Below, piece by piece: positions 1-7,306 of a stretch of DNA of 11,171 nucleotides. The notes under the pieces were generated by a model. The model was given only the letters and a program-made list of their open reading frames with translations, did no database searches and was not told where the DNA came from. The DNA is taken from NCBI GenBank assembly GCA_900322025.1, contig ONYJ01000220.1:1-11171 (forward strand), read 5' to 3'. The DNA comes from an uncultured Bacteroidales bacterium. Its GTDB lineage: Bacteria > Bacteroidota > Bacteroidia > Bacteroidales > UBA932. Made by a program: the position numbers and the translations under genes. Each line of letters starts with the position of its first letter. Positions within the stretch are counted from its first letter, which is position 1.

Positions 1-1727
1 ATGGTCATATCTTCCAGGGCAGGGTCTGCAAAGATTACATACGGTGGTAAATTCAGCTTTTTACCAACATCTTTTCTAAGGTCTTTAAGCATGGATAGCA
101 GAACTTGATCGCCTCCACCTCCGCCTTTTCTTCCGCCGGCCGGCATATCTTCATCAACATCATCTCCTTCTCCCGAATCTTCGAAGTGGCGGTCTTCTTT
201 AAGCATAATGGAGTATGGTTTGGCTAAAAACTCTTTGCCTTTGTCTGTCAGCGATATAAGTCCGTATTGTTCTATGTCTTTCTTTAGGAGCTGTTCTACA
301 CATGCTTGCCTTATTACGGCTAACCAAAATCTTTCGTCTTTTTCTTTGTCTATGCCAAAGAAACGGCTGGTGTTGTGTTTGTAAGAAGTAATCATGGCAT
401 TGTTTACTCCTCCAAGTATGTTTGCAAGATGATCTGCCTTGAAGTGTTCTTTCATAGAACGTATCAATTGGAACAGGGTAACAAGGTAGTCTTTGCCTTC
501 GAACTCAGGCTGTTGATGTAGGCAGTTATCGCAGTTACCGCAATTGTCTTCCGAATAAACTTCGCCAAAGTAATTGAGCAGAGTTTTGCGTCTGCATTGA
601 TTGCTTTCTGCATAGGCAACGGTTTCTGTAAGGAGCTGTTTGCCAATCTCTTGCTCTGCAACAGGCTTGCTCTGCATAAACTTCTCAAGTTTGAGAATAT
701 CGCTGAAACTATAGAAAGCCACGCACTTACCCTCTCCTCCATCTCTGCCGGCTCTGCCGGTTTCTTGATAATAACCTTCGAGTGATTTAGGTATGTTGTA
801 GTGTATTACAAATCTTACATCGGGTTTATCTATGCCCATTCCGAATGCAATGGTAGCAACTATCACATCCACCTCTTCCATAAGGAACTTATCTTGATTG
901 CCGGCTCTTGTGGCGGCATCTAAACCGGCATGGTAGGGGAGTGCTTTAATACCATTCACATTCAGGAGCTCTGCCATGTCTTCAACCTTCTTTCTTGAAA
1001 GGCAGTATATTATGCCGCTCTTACCCTCGTTTTGGCGAATGAATTTAATGATTTCTTTTTCTGCGTTAATTTTAGGCCTTACCTCGTAATAGAGGTTTGT
1101 ACGATTGAAAGACGATTTGAATACTTTGGCATCTGTCATACCAAGATTTTTGAGAATATCGGCTTGAACCTTAGGTGTGGCAGTTGCCGTGAGGGCAATA
1201 ATCGGAGCCTTGCCTATCTCTTTTACAATAGGTAGTATGCGTCTGTATTCGGGACGGAAATCGTGCCCCCATTCAGAAATACAGTGTGCCTCGTCTATGG
1301 CGTAGAAAGAAATTTTACATTGCCTGAGCAACTGAATGTTATCGTCTTTTGTAAGAGATTCCGGAGCAACATATAGCAGCTTTGTAGTTCCTTTCAGCAA
1401 ATCTTCTTTTACTTCCTGAATCTGGGCTTTATTGAGCGAAGAATTCAAGAAGTGAGCAATTCCTTCCTTTTCTGAAACAAATCCGCGGATAGCATCTACC
1501 TGATTTTTCATCAATGCTATAAGTGGAGAAACCACCACTGCCGTACCTTCCATCAGTAGGGCCGGAAGTTGATAGCAGAGACTCTTACCTCCTCCGGTAG
1601 GCATAAGTACAAAGGCATTGCGTCCGCTTATTAAATGCTTTATGATATCTTCCTGCATTTGCTTGAAGCTGGTAAATCCAAAGAATTCCTTTAACTCTGC
1701 TCGCAGGTTTTCAGATGTAATATTCAT
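1..1727 (-). CDS. recQ: ATP-dependent DNA helicase RecQ (3' end beyond window)
   Basis: This is a 3'-5' superfamily 2 DNA helicase that unwinds forks, recombination intermediates and other structured DNA during repair. About 575 codons are visible from an ATG at 1727, and the frame stays open to the window edge. Visible parts in order are: Walker A TGGGKS (residues 44-49), the DEAH box (145-148) followed by CISEWGHDFRPEY, a SAT-like TATAT motif, and the motif VI region with QETGRAGRDG. A RecQ zinc-binding module follows with Cys378, Cys396, Cys399 and Cys402, then a winged-helix region. A glycine-rich acidic linker (about 520-540) leads into an HRDC domain (from about 541, containing LPPYVIF) that the edge cuts off. 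The length fits the roughly 700-residue RecQ typical of Bacteroidetes, so some 150 residues are probably missing. The gene is divergent from kdsD, and no TAnnTTTG box is seen upstream on its strand. The family call is secure; the C-terminus is unknown. Confidence 0.96.
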   Translation of the reverse strand, partial: MNITSENLRAELKEFFGFTSFKQMQEDIIKHLISGRNAFVLMPTGGGKSLCYQLPALLMEGTAVVVSPLIALMKNQVDAIRGFVSEKEGIAHFLNSSLNKAQIQEVKEDLLKGTTKLLYVAPESLTKDDNIQLLRQCKISFYAIDEAHCISEWGHDFRPEYRRILPIVKEIGKAPIIALTATATPKVQADILKNLGMTDAKVFKSSFNRTNLYYEVRPKINAEKEIIKFIRQNEGKSGIIYCLSRKKVEDMAELLNVNGIKALPYHAGLDAATRAGNQDKFLMEEVDVIVATIAFGMGIDKPDVRFVIHYNIPKSLEGYYQETGRAGRDGGEGKCVAFYSFSDILKLEKFMQSKPVAEQEIGKQLLTETVAYAESNQCRRKTLLNYFGEVYSEDNCGNCDNCLHQQPEFEGKDYLVTLFQLIRSMKEHFKADHLANILGGVNNAMITSYKHNTSRFFGIDKEKDERFWLAVIRQACVEQLLKKDIEQYGLISLTDKGKEFLAKPYSIMLKEDRHFEDSGEGDDVDEDMPAGGRKGGGGGDQVLLSMLKDLRKDVGKKLNLPPYVIFADPALEDMT

Positions 1728-1783
1728 TCTATAAATGGTGTTTGCAATGTGTTTTGCGGTATATTTATTTGCAGTATAGGCGG

Positions 1784-1949
1784 CATCTCGGAAAGCAAGA
1801 TTGGCTTCTTCTCTCGTAGAATCTAAGCAAGCTTATCTTCTACTTTCGGCGAATCAAGCTTGTCTTCTCCTCTCGGAAAAGCAATCTTGCTTTCCCTTTC
1901 GGATAAGACAATCTTGCTTTCCCTTTCGGATAAGACAATCTTGCTTTCT
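1784..1949. repeat. Six-unit degenerate tandem repeat (~27 bp unit) between recQ and kdsD
   Basis: Six head-to-tail units lie at 1784-1810, 1811-1842, 1843-1869, 1870-1895, 1896-1922 and 1923-1949. The last two differ at only one base. Their unit reads CTTTCGGATAAGA followed by CAATCTTGCTTTCC. Units become more degenerate toward recQ, and the second unit has about 5 extra bases. Most units contain a small dyad. Unit 4 can fold as GGAAA-A-GCAA / TTGCTTTCC with one bulged A. Unit 3 contains the palindrome CAAGCTTG. Unit 2 contains TAAGC-AA-GCTTA. The array can be read as an open frame, giving a repeating SLSDKTIL or FPFRIRQSC peptide, but it lies upstream of the promoter and I regard it as non-coding. 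Its last unit abuts, and may contribute to, the kdsD promoter. Confidence 0.85.
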
Positions 1950-1969
1950 CTCAATTTGCACTATATTTG
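1940..1969 (+). promoter_or_regulatory. Bacteroidetes-type promoter for the kdsD operon
   Basis: TATATTTG at 1962-1969 is a perfect TAnnTTTG -7 box. A CTTG at 1940-1943 sits where the -33 TTTG element is expected, with 18 bases between the two elements. That -33-like element lies inside the last tandem-repeat unit. Transcription would begin near 1973, leaving a leader of about 40 nt before the ATG at 2013. This also argues against the in-frame upstream ATG at 1860. The call rests on consensus matching only. Confidence 0.65.
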
Positions 1970-2012
1970 TACCCATAAATGTACTTATAATATTCTATTT
2001 GTCAAAATTTTT

Positions 2013-2984
2013 ATGAAAAAAGCAGACGGAGAAATACTTGCCTTGGCCAAAAGGGTAGTTTTGCAGGAAGCGGAGAGTGTTACCAGATTAGCTTCTTTTA
2101 TAGATGAGGGTTTTCTGGAGGTTTTGCACTTGATTTTCAAATCTAAAGGAAGGCTGATTGTAACGGGTATAGGCAAGAGTGCCATTATAGGTACAAAAAT
2201 AGTTGCTACTATGAATTCTACCGGCACTCCAGCCATCTTTATGCACGCGGCCGATGCCATACACGGTGATCTTGGCATTATTCAGAAAGACGATATAGTG
2301 CTCTGTATATCAAAGAGTGGCAATACTCCGGAAATTAAAGTGTTGATACCGCTTATAGCCCGAATGGGCAACAAGATAATAGGAATGGTTTCTACCATAG
2401 ATTCTTTCCTTGGCAATCATGCAGATTATCTTATCAGGGCAACTGTAGATAAAGAAAGCGATCCGAATAATTTAGCACCTACTTCTTCTACTACAACTCA
2501 GTTGGTTATGGGCGATGCTCTGGCAGTATGCTTACTGCAGATGAGGGGCTTTAGTCAAGAGCAGTTTGCCATGTATCATCCTGGCGGTAGTTTGGGTAAA
2601 AGGCTTTATCTCCGGGTAGCAGATGTTATGGATATGAATGTCAGGCCTTTTGTGGGGCTTAATGAGAACATTCAGAATACCATATTGAATATATCTCAAA
2701 ACCGATTGGGGGCTACCGTTGTTTTAGATAGTAAAGGAGAGCTCAAGGGTATTATTACAGATGGGGATGTCAGACGAATGGTGGAAAAGGGGTTGCAGCT
2801 GAATACGCTTGTTGCCAAAGATATAATGAGTCCTAAACCTAAGCAGATAGACATAAACGATATGGCTGTAAATGCTTTTGATATTATGCACCGCAATAAA
2901 ATAACTTCTGTGGTGGTTATGCAAGACAATAAGTATGTGGGCCTTGTTCATATTCACGATATTTTACGGGAGGGAATAGTGTAA
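2013..2984 (+). CDS. kdsD: Arabinose-5-phosphate isomerase, KdsD/KpsF family
   Basis: This enzyme interconverts ribulose-5-phosphate and arabinose-5-phosphate, the first committed step toward Kdo in lipopolysaccharide. The 323-residue protein has an N-terminal SIS sugar-isomerase domain (about 36-185) with GIGKS (52-56), HGDLG (84-88), SGNTPE (102-107) and the family hallmark HPGGSLGKRL (189-198). Two CBS domains follow (about 203-260 and 268-323). Length and domain order match E. coli KdsD (328 residues). The frame is open upstream to an ATG at 1860, but that stretch is the tandem repeat and lies before the predicted promoter. The ATG at 2013 (MKKADGEILALAKR) gives the normal family N-terminus. 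It is the first gene of a probable operon, with the next start 21 bases after its stop. The paralogues GutQ and KpsF perform the same reaction and cannot be excluded as the closest relative. Confidence 0.94.
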   Translation: MKKADGEILALAKRVVLQEAESVTRLASFIDEGFLEVLHLIFKSKGRLIVTGIGKSAIIGTKIVATMNSTGTPAIFMHAADAIHGDLGIIQKDDIVLCISKSGNTPEIKVLIPLIARMGNKIIGMVSTIDSFLGNHADYLIRATVDKESDPNNLAPTSSTTTQLVMGDALAVCLLQMRGFSQEQFAMYHPGGSLGKRLYLRVADVMDMNVRPFVGLNENIQNTILNISQNRLGATVVLDSKGELKGIITDGDVRRMVEKGLQLNTLVAKDIMSPKPKQIDINDMAVNAFDIMHRNKITSVVVMQDNKYVGLVHIHDILREGIV

Positions 2985-3005
2985 TAGATTGTTAGATAAA
3001 GACCT

Positions 3006-4163
3006 ATGGATAAAAATAGAAATAATGTGGAATTTGATGCCTCCGGTGTGGGGGTTAATAATGGAAGATATTTTGGCATGCCGTTTTCTAACGAAGAAAG
3101 CTCGGTAGTGCTGATTTCTGTACCATGGGATGCAACCGTTTCATACTCAGACGGTACAGCAGACGGGCCGGAGGCTATTATAGCGGCTTCTGTGCAAGTA
3201 GATTTGTATGACGAAAAAATTGCTGATTCAGACAGTTTGAAAATAGGCACGGACGAAACTTTGATAGATTTTGAGGGAGAGCAGGTTAGAGCATCTGATT
3301 ATATAAAGGCTATTAACACAGAGGCTCGTCAGAAGGCTCGCCGGATAATAGAGTGCTTGTCTAAAGGAGAGGAATTAGACTCGGAATTAGCAGGTTACCA
3401 AGATGATATAAATAAAGCCAGCATGGGTGTTAATTATCTTGTGGAGCAGATATGTGCAAGTTATCTGAGTAGCGGCAAGATACCCGGGGTTGTAGGAGGT
3501 GAGCATAGTGTTTCTTTTGGGGCTATTAAGGCGGCTGCCGACTCTCTGCCGGATGGGCAGAAACTTGGAATACTGCAATTTGATGCACATGCAGATTTGA
3601 GAGTGGCCTATGAGGGTTTTGAGCATTCGCATGCTTCTATAATGTTTAATGCTCTCTCCAAAATAGGTAATATAGGAAAGCTTACTCAGGTGGGTATAAG
3701 AGATTTTTGTGCCGACGAACATGATACCATAAAGAGAGAGGGCAGGATAACTGCTTTTACAGATAGCCAGATAGTGGAGGCTTTGTCTGAGGGTAAAACT
3801 TGGGCGAGTATTTGCCGGGCAATAGTAGAAACTTTGCCGGATAATGTGTATATAAGTTTTGATATAGACGGTTTAGAGCCTTCGCTATGTCCTAATACGG
3901 GCACTCCTGTACCGGGTGGTCTTTCCTACGGGCAGGCTGTTTATTTGTTGAGGCTTGTGGCATCGCAGAGAAAAATTGTAGGCTTTGACTTATGCGAAGT
4001 GGCGCCGGCGGCTGCAAAGGGGGATATGGTTACCAGGGCAGGGGGGGACGAGTGGGATGCCAATGTTGGTGCCAGATTATTGCACAAGATGGCTCTTTTT
4101 GCACCGAAATTAAAAAATAAATATATTTGCGGGCGCAATTTCTGGTATAGTAATGAACATTAA
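3006..4163 (+). CDS. Arginase/agmatinase-family ureohydrolase, substrate uncertain
   Basis: This is a metal-dependent hydrolase of the ureohydrolase superfamily, which cleaves guanidino groups and usually releases urea. The 385-residue protein has the binuclear metal motifs: GGEHS (His167), DAHADLR (Asp193, His195, Asp197) and SFDIDG (Asp286, Asp288). It also has HSHAS (207-211), GTPVPGG (299-305) and the late EVAP motif (Glu331). It is longer than typical agmatinases (about 300 residues) because of an extended N-terminus (FDASGVGVNNGRYFGMPF) and a helical, charged insertion at about 75-158 ahead of the first metal motif. I associate this long architecture with a Bacteroidetes group generally labelled 'agmatinase family protein'. 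The long cyanobacterial guanidine hydrolases are another possible comparison. The position usually Asp after the second metal Asp pair is Glu291. No arginine decarboxylase or other polyamine gene is adjacent, so context does not identify the substrate. It is probably co-transcribed with kdsD. Confidence 0.85.
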   Translation: MDKNRNNVEFDASGVGVNNGRYFGMPFSNEESSVVLISVPWDATVSYSDGTADGPEAIIAASVQVDLYDEKIADSDSLKIGTDETLIDFEGEQVRASDYIKAINTEARQKARRIIECLSKGEELDSELAGYQDDINKASMGVNYLVEQICASYLSSGKIPGVVGGEHSVSFGAIKAAADSLPDGQKLGILQFDAHADLRVAYEGFEHSHASIMFNALSKIGNIGKLTQVGIRDFCADEHDTIKREGRITAFTDSQIVEALSEGKTWASICRAIVETLPDNVYISFDIDGLEPSLCPNTGTPVPGGLSYGQAVYLLRLVASQRKIVGFDLCEVAPAAAKGDMVTRAGGDEWDANVGARLLHKMALFAPKLKNKYICGRNFWYSNEH

Positions 4164-4173
4164 ATATAGGATT

Positions 4174-4899
4174 ATGAAAATTTTTAAGACAGTTCTTGTA
4201 TGCGCTCTTGGCGCATTGGTTATTTCGTGCAGCAGCAATGCCCAAAAACCACTTTCAGGTGTTTCTCAAGGTGCAAGAGATTCTGCTTCTGTTGCAGTAG
4301 GTATAGCTTTTGGGAATATGCTTAAAGGCTCTAATATGAGCGATTTAGACATAGCAAAAATAACTAAGACTATAACCTCTGTATTGAAAGGCGATACTAC
4401 CTTGATGTTTGACGAACAGAGTTCCGGAATGTATATTCAGGAGTATATGATGAAGGTTTCTGAAGCTCTTGGTAAGCTTAGAGAAACTGAAGAAAAGGAG
4501 TTTATGGCTTCAAATAAGCAGAACGAAGGTGTAATGGAAACAGAAAGTGGCCTTCAGTATAAGATAGAGGTTCCGGGCAGCGAGCGTAAGCCTGTTCCTC
4601 AGGATACTGTAGAAGTAAACTACAAGGGTACTTTGCTCGATGGAAAAGTATTCGATTCTTCTTATGAAAGGGGAGAAACCGTTAAATTCCCTCTCAATGA
4701 AGTTATTCCTGGCTGGACAGAAGGTCTGCAACTGATAGGAGAAGGTGGAAAGGTTAAGCTTTGGATTCCGTTCAACCTTGCTTATGGAGCTAGAGATATG
4801 GGTCCTAATCTTCCTGCGTATTCAACTTTGGTATTTGATGTTGAGTTAATAAAGATTATGCCTTTTGTTTCTAAAGAAGCAGAAACAAAACAGAAATAG
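4174..4899 (+). CDS. FKBP-type peptidyl-prolyl cis-trans isomerase lipoprotein
   Basis: This is probably a periplasm-facing prolyl isomerase that assists folding of exported proteins. From the ATG at 4174 it encodes 241 residues. A lipoprotein signal peptide ends in the lipobox VIS-C, with lipidated Cys19. A helical FKBP N-terminal dimerisation region follows (about 30-115), then a linker with SGLQYKI. The FKBP catalytic domain (about 141-228) contains DTVEVNYKGTLLDG, FDSS (160-163), EVIPGWTEGL (177-186) and AYG (203-205). An ATG at 4153 would add seven residues and overlap the previous gene by 11 bases. The start at 4174 gives a standard signal peptide with the charged end at MKIFK, so I prefer it. 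The residues after Cys19 (SSNAQK) lack an obvious acidic surface-export signal. It is the last gene before a strong terminator. Its architecture resembles FkpA/Mip, but I do not assign a symbol. Confidence 0.92.
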   Translation: MKIFKTVLVCALGALVISCSSNAQKPLSGVSQGARDSASVAVGIAFGNMLKGSNMSDLDIAKITKTITSVLKGDTTLMFDEQSSGMYIQEYMMKVSEALGKLRETEEKEFMASNKQNEGVMETESGLQYKIEVPGSERKPVPQDTVEVNYKGTLLDGKVFDSSYERGETVKFPLNEVIPGWTEGLQLIGEGGKVKLWIPFNLAYGARDMGPNLPAYSTLVFDVELIKIMPFVSKEAETKQK

Positions 4900-4925
4900 T
4901 ATATAGTATATCTTTCAACGATAAA

Positions 4926-4966
4926 GGGGCGACCAAAATACTTTTTGGTCGCCCCACTTTCTTTTT
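4926..4966 (+). terminator. Rho-independent terminator after the FKBP gene
   Basis: A perfect 13-bp inverted repeat pairs GGGGCGACCAAAA (4926-4938) with TTTTGGTCGCCCC (4943-4955) around a 4-nt loop. It is followed by the T-rich stretch ACTTTCTTTTT. It starts 27 bases after the FKBP stop and separates the kdsD operon from the next transcription unit. Confidence 0.93.
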
Positions 4967-5000
4967 GCAGGAGAAGTTCTACTTCTGTTCGATTTTTTAG

Positions 5001-5008
5001 TAAATTTG
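5001..5008 (+). promoter_or_regulatory. TAnnTTTG -7 box just ahead of the next operon
   Basis: TAAATTTG matches the Bacteroidetes -7 consensus. It lies after the terminator and 6 bases before the ATG at 5015, so the transcript would start at about 5012 and have almost no leader. The -33 region near 4976-4982 (GTTCTAC) is a poor match to TTTG. The run TTTTTTA just upstream of the box could help melting. Confidence 0.6.
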
Positions 5009-5014
5009 TAAGTT

Positions 5015-7303
5015 ATGAGCAAAGCGAGGAAAATAGTGCTGATATTTTCAGCCACCTTACTGGCCCTTGCGTTGGTTTTGTTTCTTGTAATGAAGCTTAA
5101 ACCATCTGACGTAGAGGAGGATGAACGCAAATTGCAGCGCGAACTTACTCCTCAAACAGAGCAGGCTTACAGGGCGGTGCCTTCAGATGCCGTACTTATT
5201 CTGGATTTTGAAAAGCAGGAGCGTATAGCTCAGGTTTTACAAGATACTACTAACTATGCCTATGGGCTGATAGATACAACATCGGCTTTGGTGAGGATGC
5301 AGAAAGTACTGTCTGGGTGGGGCTTCTTTTCTTGCCATACTTTGTTTTCTTTGCATTATTCGGCTATAAATGAGGTGTCGCTACTTCAAATAGTAGATTG
5401 TTCAGAGTCTGAGGTGGAGAATGTTACTCCTTTGCTTGCCTCAGAAGCCGTGTCTTCAAAAGAATACAATTCTTACAAGATTTATACCCTCAAATCTGGG
5501 TTAAAAATATCTTCTGCAGCAGGTCTGCTATTGGCCAGTTCTTCTGCTATATGTGTAGAGAGTGCGCTTAGGCATATTGTGGGCGGCACTTCCATACTGA
5601 ATAATCAGGAGTTCTACTCCACGCTCAAGGGAGTGGGAGGCAACGATTGCTTGTATATAAATCATAAGCAAATTGGCAAGCTGTTTTCAGGGAGTGTAAC
5701 TTATCCTTTCTTAAAGTATTCCGATTTTATAATGCGTCTGACAAACTGGAGTGCATTGCATATAAATCCTCGTCAGCGAAATTTTATTTCTTTTGAAGGA
5801 TATCTTTCCGGTAATACAGATTTTATAAACTTTGCATCTGTTTTGGAAACTTCTAGCGGCACTCCTTCTTTAGCTCATCATATTTTGCCGGCGAGTACCA
5901 TGTTTGCTGTAAGTGTAAATCTTTCTTCTATTAAAGGTTATGTGAAAGATTATGAGAAGTATTTAGATGCAAACAAGAAGCTTGCTTCTTATAAGGCGAG
6001 GCAAGAGAATGTGCAGTTACCGGAAGCTCCATCGCCTATGGAGTGGCTGAGTTCTGAGGGCTTTACCGAGGTGGTTTCTGCTTTCTGTCTGATTGGCGGC
6101 AAGTATGAGTGGATTACACTGTTGTATAAAAATTCTACATCCCTGTTGGGGAAGATTACCGGAATTAAGGGAAAGGGTGAGTGGCAGAAACCGGCTCCTT
6201 TTATCTACAAGGGTTATATATCTTCTGTTTTAGGGGAGATTTTTTCTCACAATTCAGAGGAACAGTTTTGTAAAACAGCAGATTGGACAATTATCGGCTC
6301 GGCCAGGGCTGTAGATGAAATGTTCAAAGGCAGGGCTAATGCCGTAAAGTTGGAGAAATATCTTTCATCTACTCCGGTATCCTCTTTCTTTGAAGAGAAA
6401 TCCAATGCCAAGGTTATAGTTAATTTGAAGGAGGGTGCAGATACTTTGTTTTCTGTGTTTAACAGCTTTTATCGGAAGCGTTTTGTTTCCTCTGTATCCA
6501 AGAAAAACTTTGAGTATGCAACGGCTAATATCATATCTAAAGGGGGTAGGACATGGGCAAATCTTACATTCTATGCTGCAACCCTGAGTTCTCCACCGGC
6601 AATGTTTGATATGGAAGATGGCGAGGTTGTGTATATAGATAGTACTTTCAAAACATTCTATGGTCCGTTTGCGCTTGTAGATTTGGAAAAGGGAGATACT
6701 ACTTGGTTTGAGCAAAGCCGCAGGTATTTGTCTATTTCGTATATGGACCGCAACAAGAAGGGCTTGTGGGGTATTCCTATGAAAGATACCATAAAGAGTT
6801 ACGCCGGTATGGTAGCTATGGCAGACGGCAAGCCTTATATCACTTTTATATTGGGCAATAAGCTATACATGATGAGTAGGCGTGGGGCACATGCTACCGG
6901 CTATCCAAAGACATTGGATATAGGGGTAAGTATAGGCCCTAAGGTTATTATAGAAAATGGCCGGTATTTACTGCTGATACTCACAGAAGAAAACATAATA
7001 ACAAAGCGTAAACTTAATGGTGAGTTGGCGGAAGATTGGACAGACATACACTCTCCTGAATTTACAAGGGAATTGCCAGAAGAGATTACTCTGTTTGGGA
7101 AGCATTATTATATTCTCAGAACCATATCTAAGTTGCGTATTTATACGCAAGAAGGAGAAGAAATTACTGTAAAGAATCTAAAGCGCCCTATTTCTCGGGA
7201 GAGTACTGTTACAGAAGAGAAGGATGGTTTTGTGAGAGTTATGGGAACAGATGGTAAGGAATTTCTGCTCAATTTAAAGAGTGGACGAATTAAGAAATTG
7301 TAA
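5015..7303 (+). CDS. Membrane-anchored protein of unknown function, DUF3352-like
   Basis: I do not recognise a defined function. The 762-residue protein begins with a short basic end (MSKARK) and one hydrophobic segment (about 7-27), which should anchor it in the inner membrane with the bulk in the periplasm. A charged stretch (31-50) follows, then VPSDAVLILDF (about 55-65), which resembles the start of DUF3352-type proteins. The long middle region has few recognisable motifs. The last part (about 530-762) is beta-rich with short repeated strands, for example GKPYITFILGNKLYMMSRRG, and resembles the propeller-like ends of large anchored proteins in this phylum. No catalytic motif is visible. 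It is followed after only 3 bases by the ABC exporter start, suggesting translational coupling and perhaps a shared envelope role. Presence of a real gene is near certain from length and context; the family assignment is tentative. Confidence 0.85.
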   Translation: MSKARKIVLIFSATLLALALVLFLVMKLKPSDVEEDERKLQRELTPQTEQAYRAVPSDAVLILDFEKQERIAQVLQDTTNYAYGLIDTTSALVRMQKVLSGWGFFSCHTLFSLHYSAINEVSLLQIVDCSESEVENVTPLLASEAVSSKEYNSYKIYTLKSGLKISSAAGLLLASSSAICVESALRHIVGGTSILNNQEFYSTLKGVGGNDCLYINHKQIGKLFSGSVTYPFLKYSDFIMRLTNWSALHINPRQRNFISFEGYLSGNTDFINFASVLETSSGTPSLAHHILPASTMFAVSVNLSSIKGYVKDYEKYLDANKKLASYKARQENVQLPEAPSPMEWLSSEGFTEVVSAFCLIGGKYEWITLLYKNSTSLLGKITGIKGKGEWQKPAPFIYKGYISSVLGEIFSHNSEEQFCKTADWTIIGSARAVDEMFKGRANAVKLEKYLSSTPVSSFFEEKSNAKVIVNLKEGADTLFSVFNSFYRKRFVSSVSKKNFEYATANIISKGGRTWANLTFYAATLSSPPAMFDMEDGEVVYIDSTFKTFYGPFALVDLEKGDTTWFEQSRRYLSISYMDRNKKGLWGIPMKDTIKSYAGMVAMADGKPYITFILGNKLYMMSRRGAHATGYPKTLDIGVSIGPKVIIENGRYLLLILTEENIITKRKLNGELAEDWTDIHSPEFTRELPEEITLFGKHYYILRTISKLRIYTQEGEEITVKNLKRPISRESTVTEEKDGFVRVMGTDGKEFLLNLKSGRIKKL

Positions 7304-7306
7304 AGA

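Noticed and set aside
1784..1949. CRISPR array
   Set aside because: The units are contiguous, degenerate and have no unique spacers, and no cas genes are present.
1860..2012. In-frame 51-residue N-terminal extension of the KdsD-like protein
   Set aside because: It is encoded by the tandem repeat, lies mostly upstream of the predicted promoter, and the start at 2013 already gives the normal family length.
1801..2016. Open frame giving a repetitive FPFRIRQSC peptide
   Set aside because: The repetition comes directly from the 27-bp DNA repeat read through, and no promoter, start context or known family supports translation.
3387..3722. 111-codon minus-strand open frame opposite the ureohydrolase gene
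   Set aside because: It lies wholly antisense to a well-supported gene, with no family resemblance or start signals; the same holds for the other antisense frames in the window.
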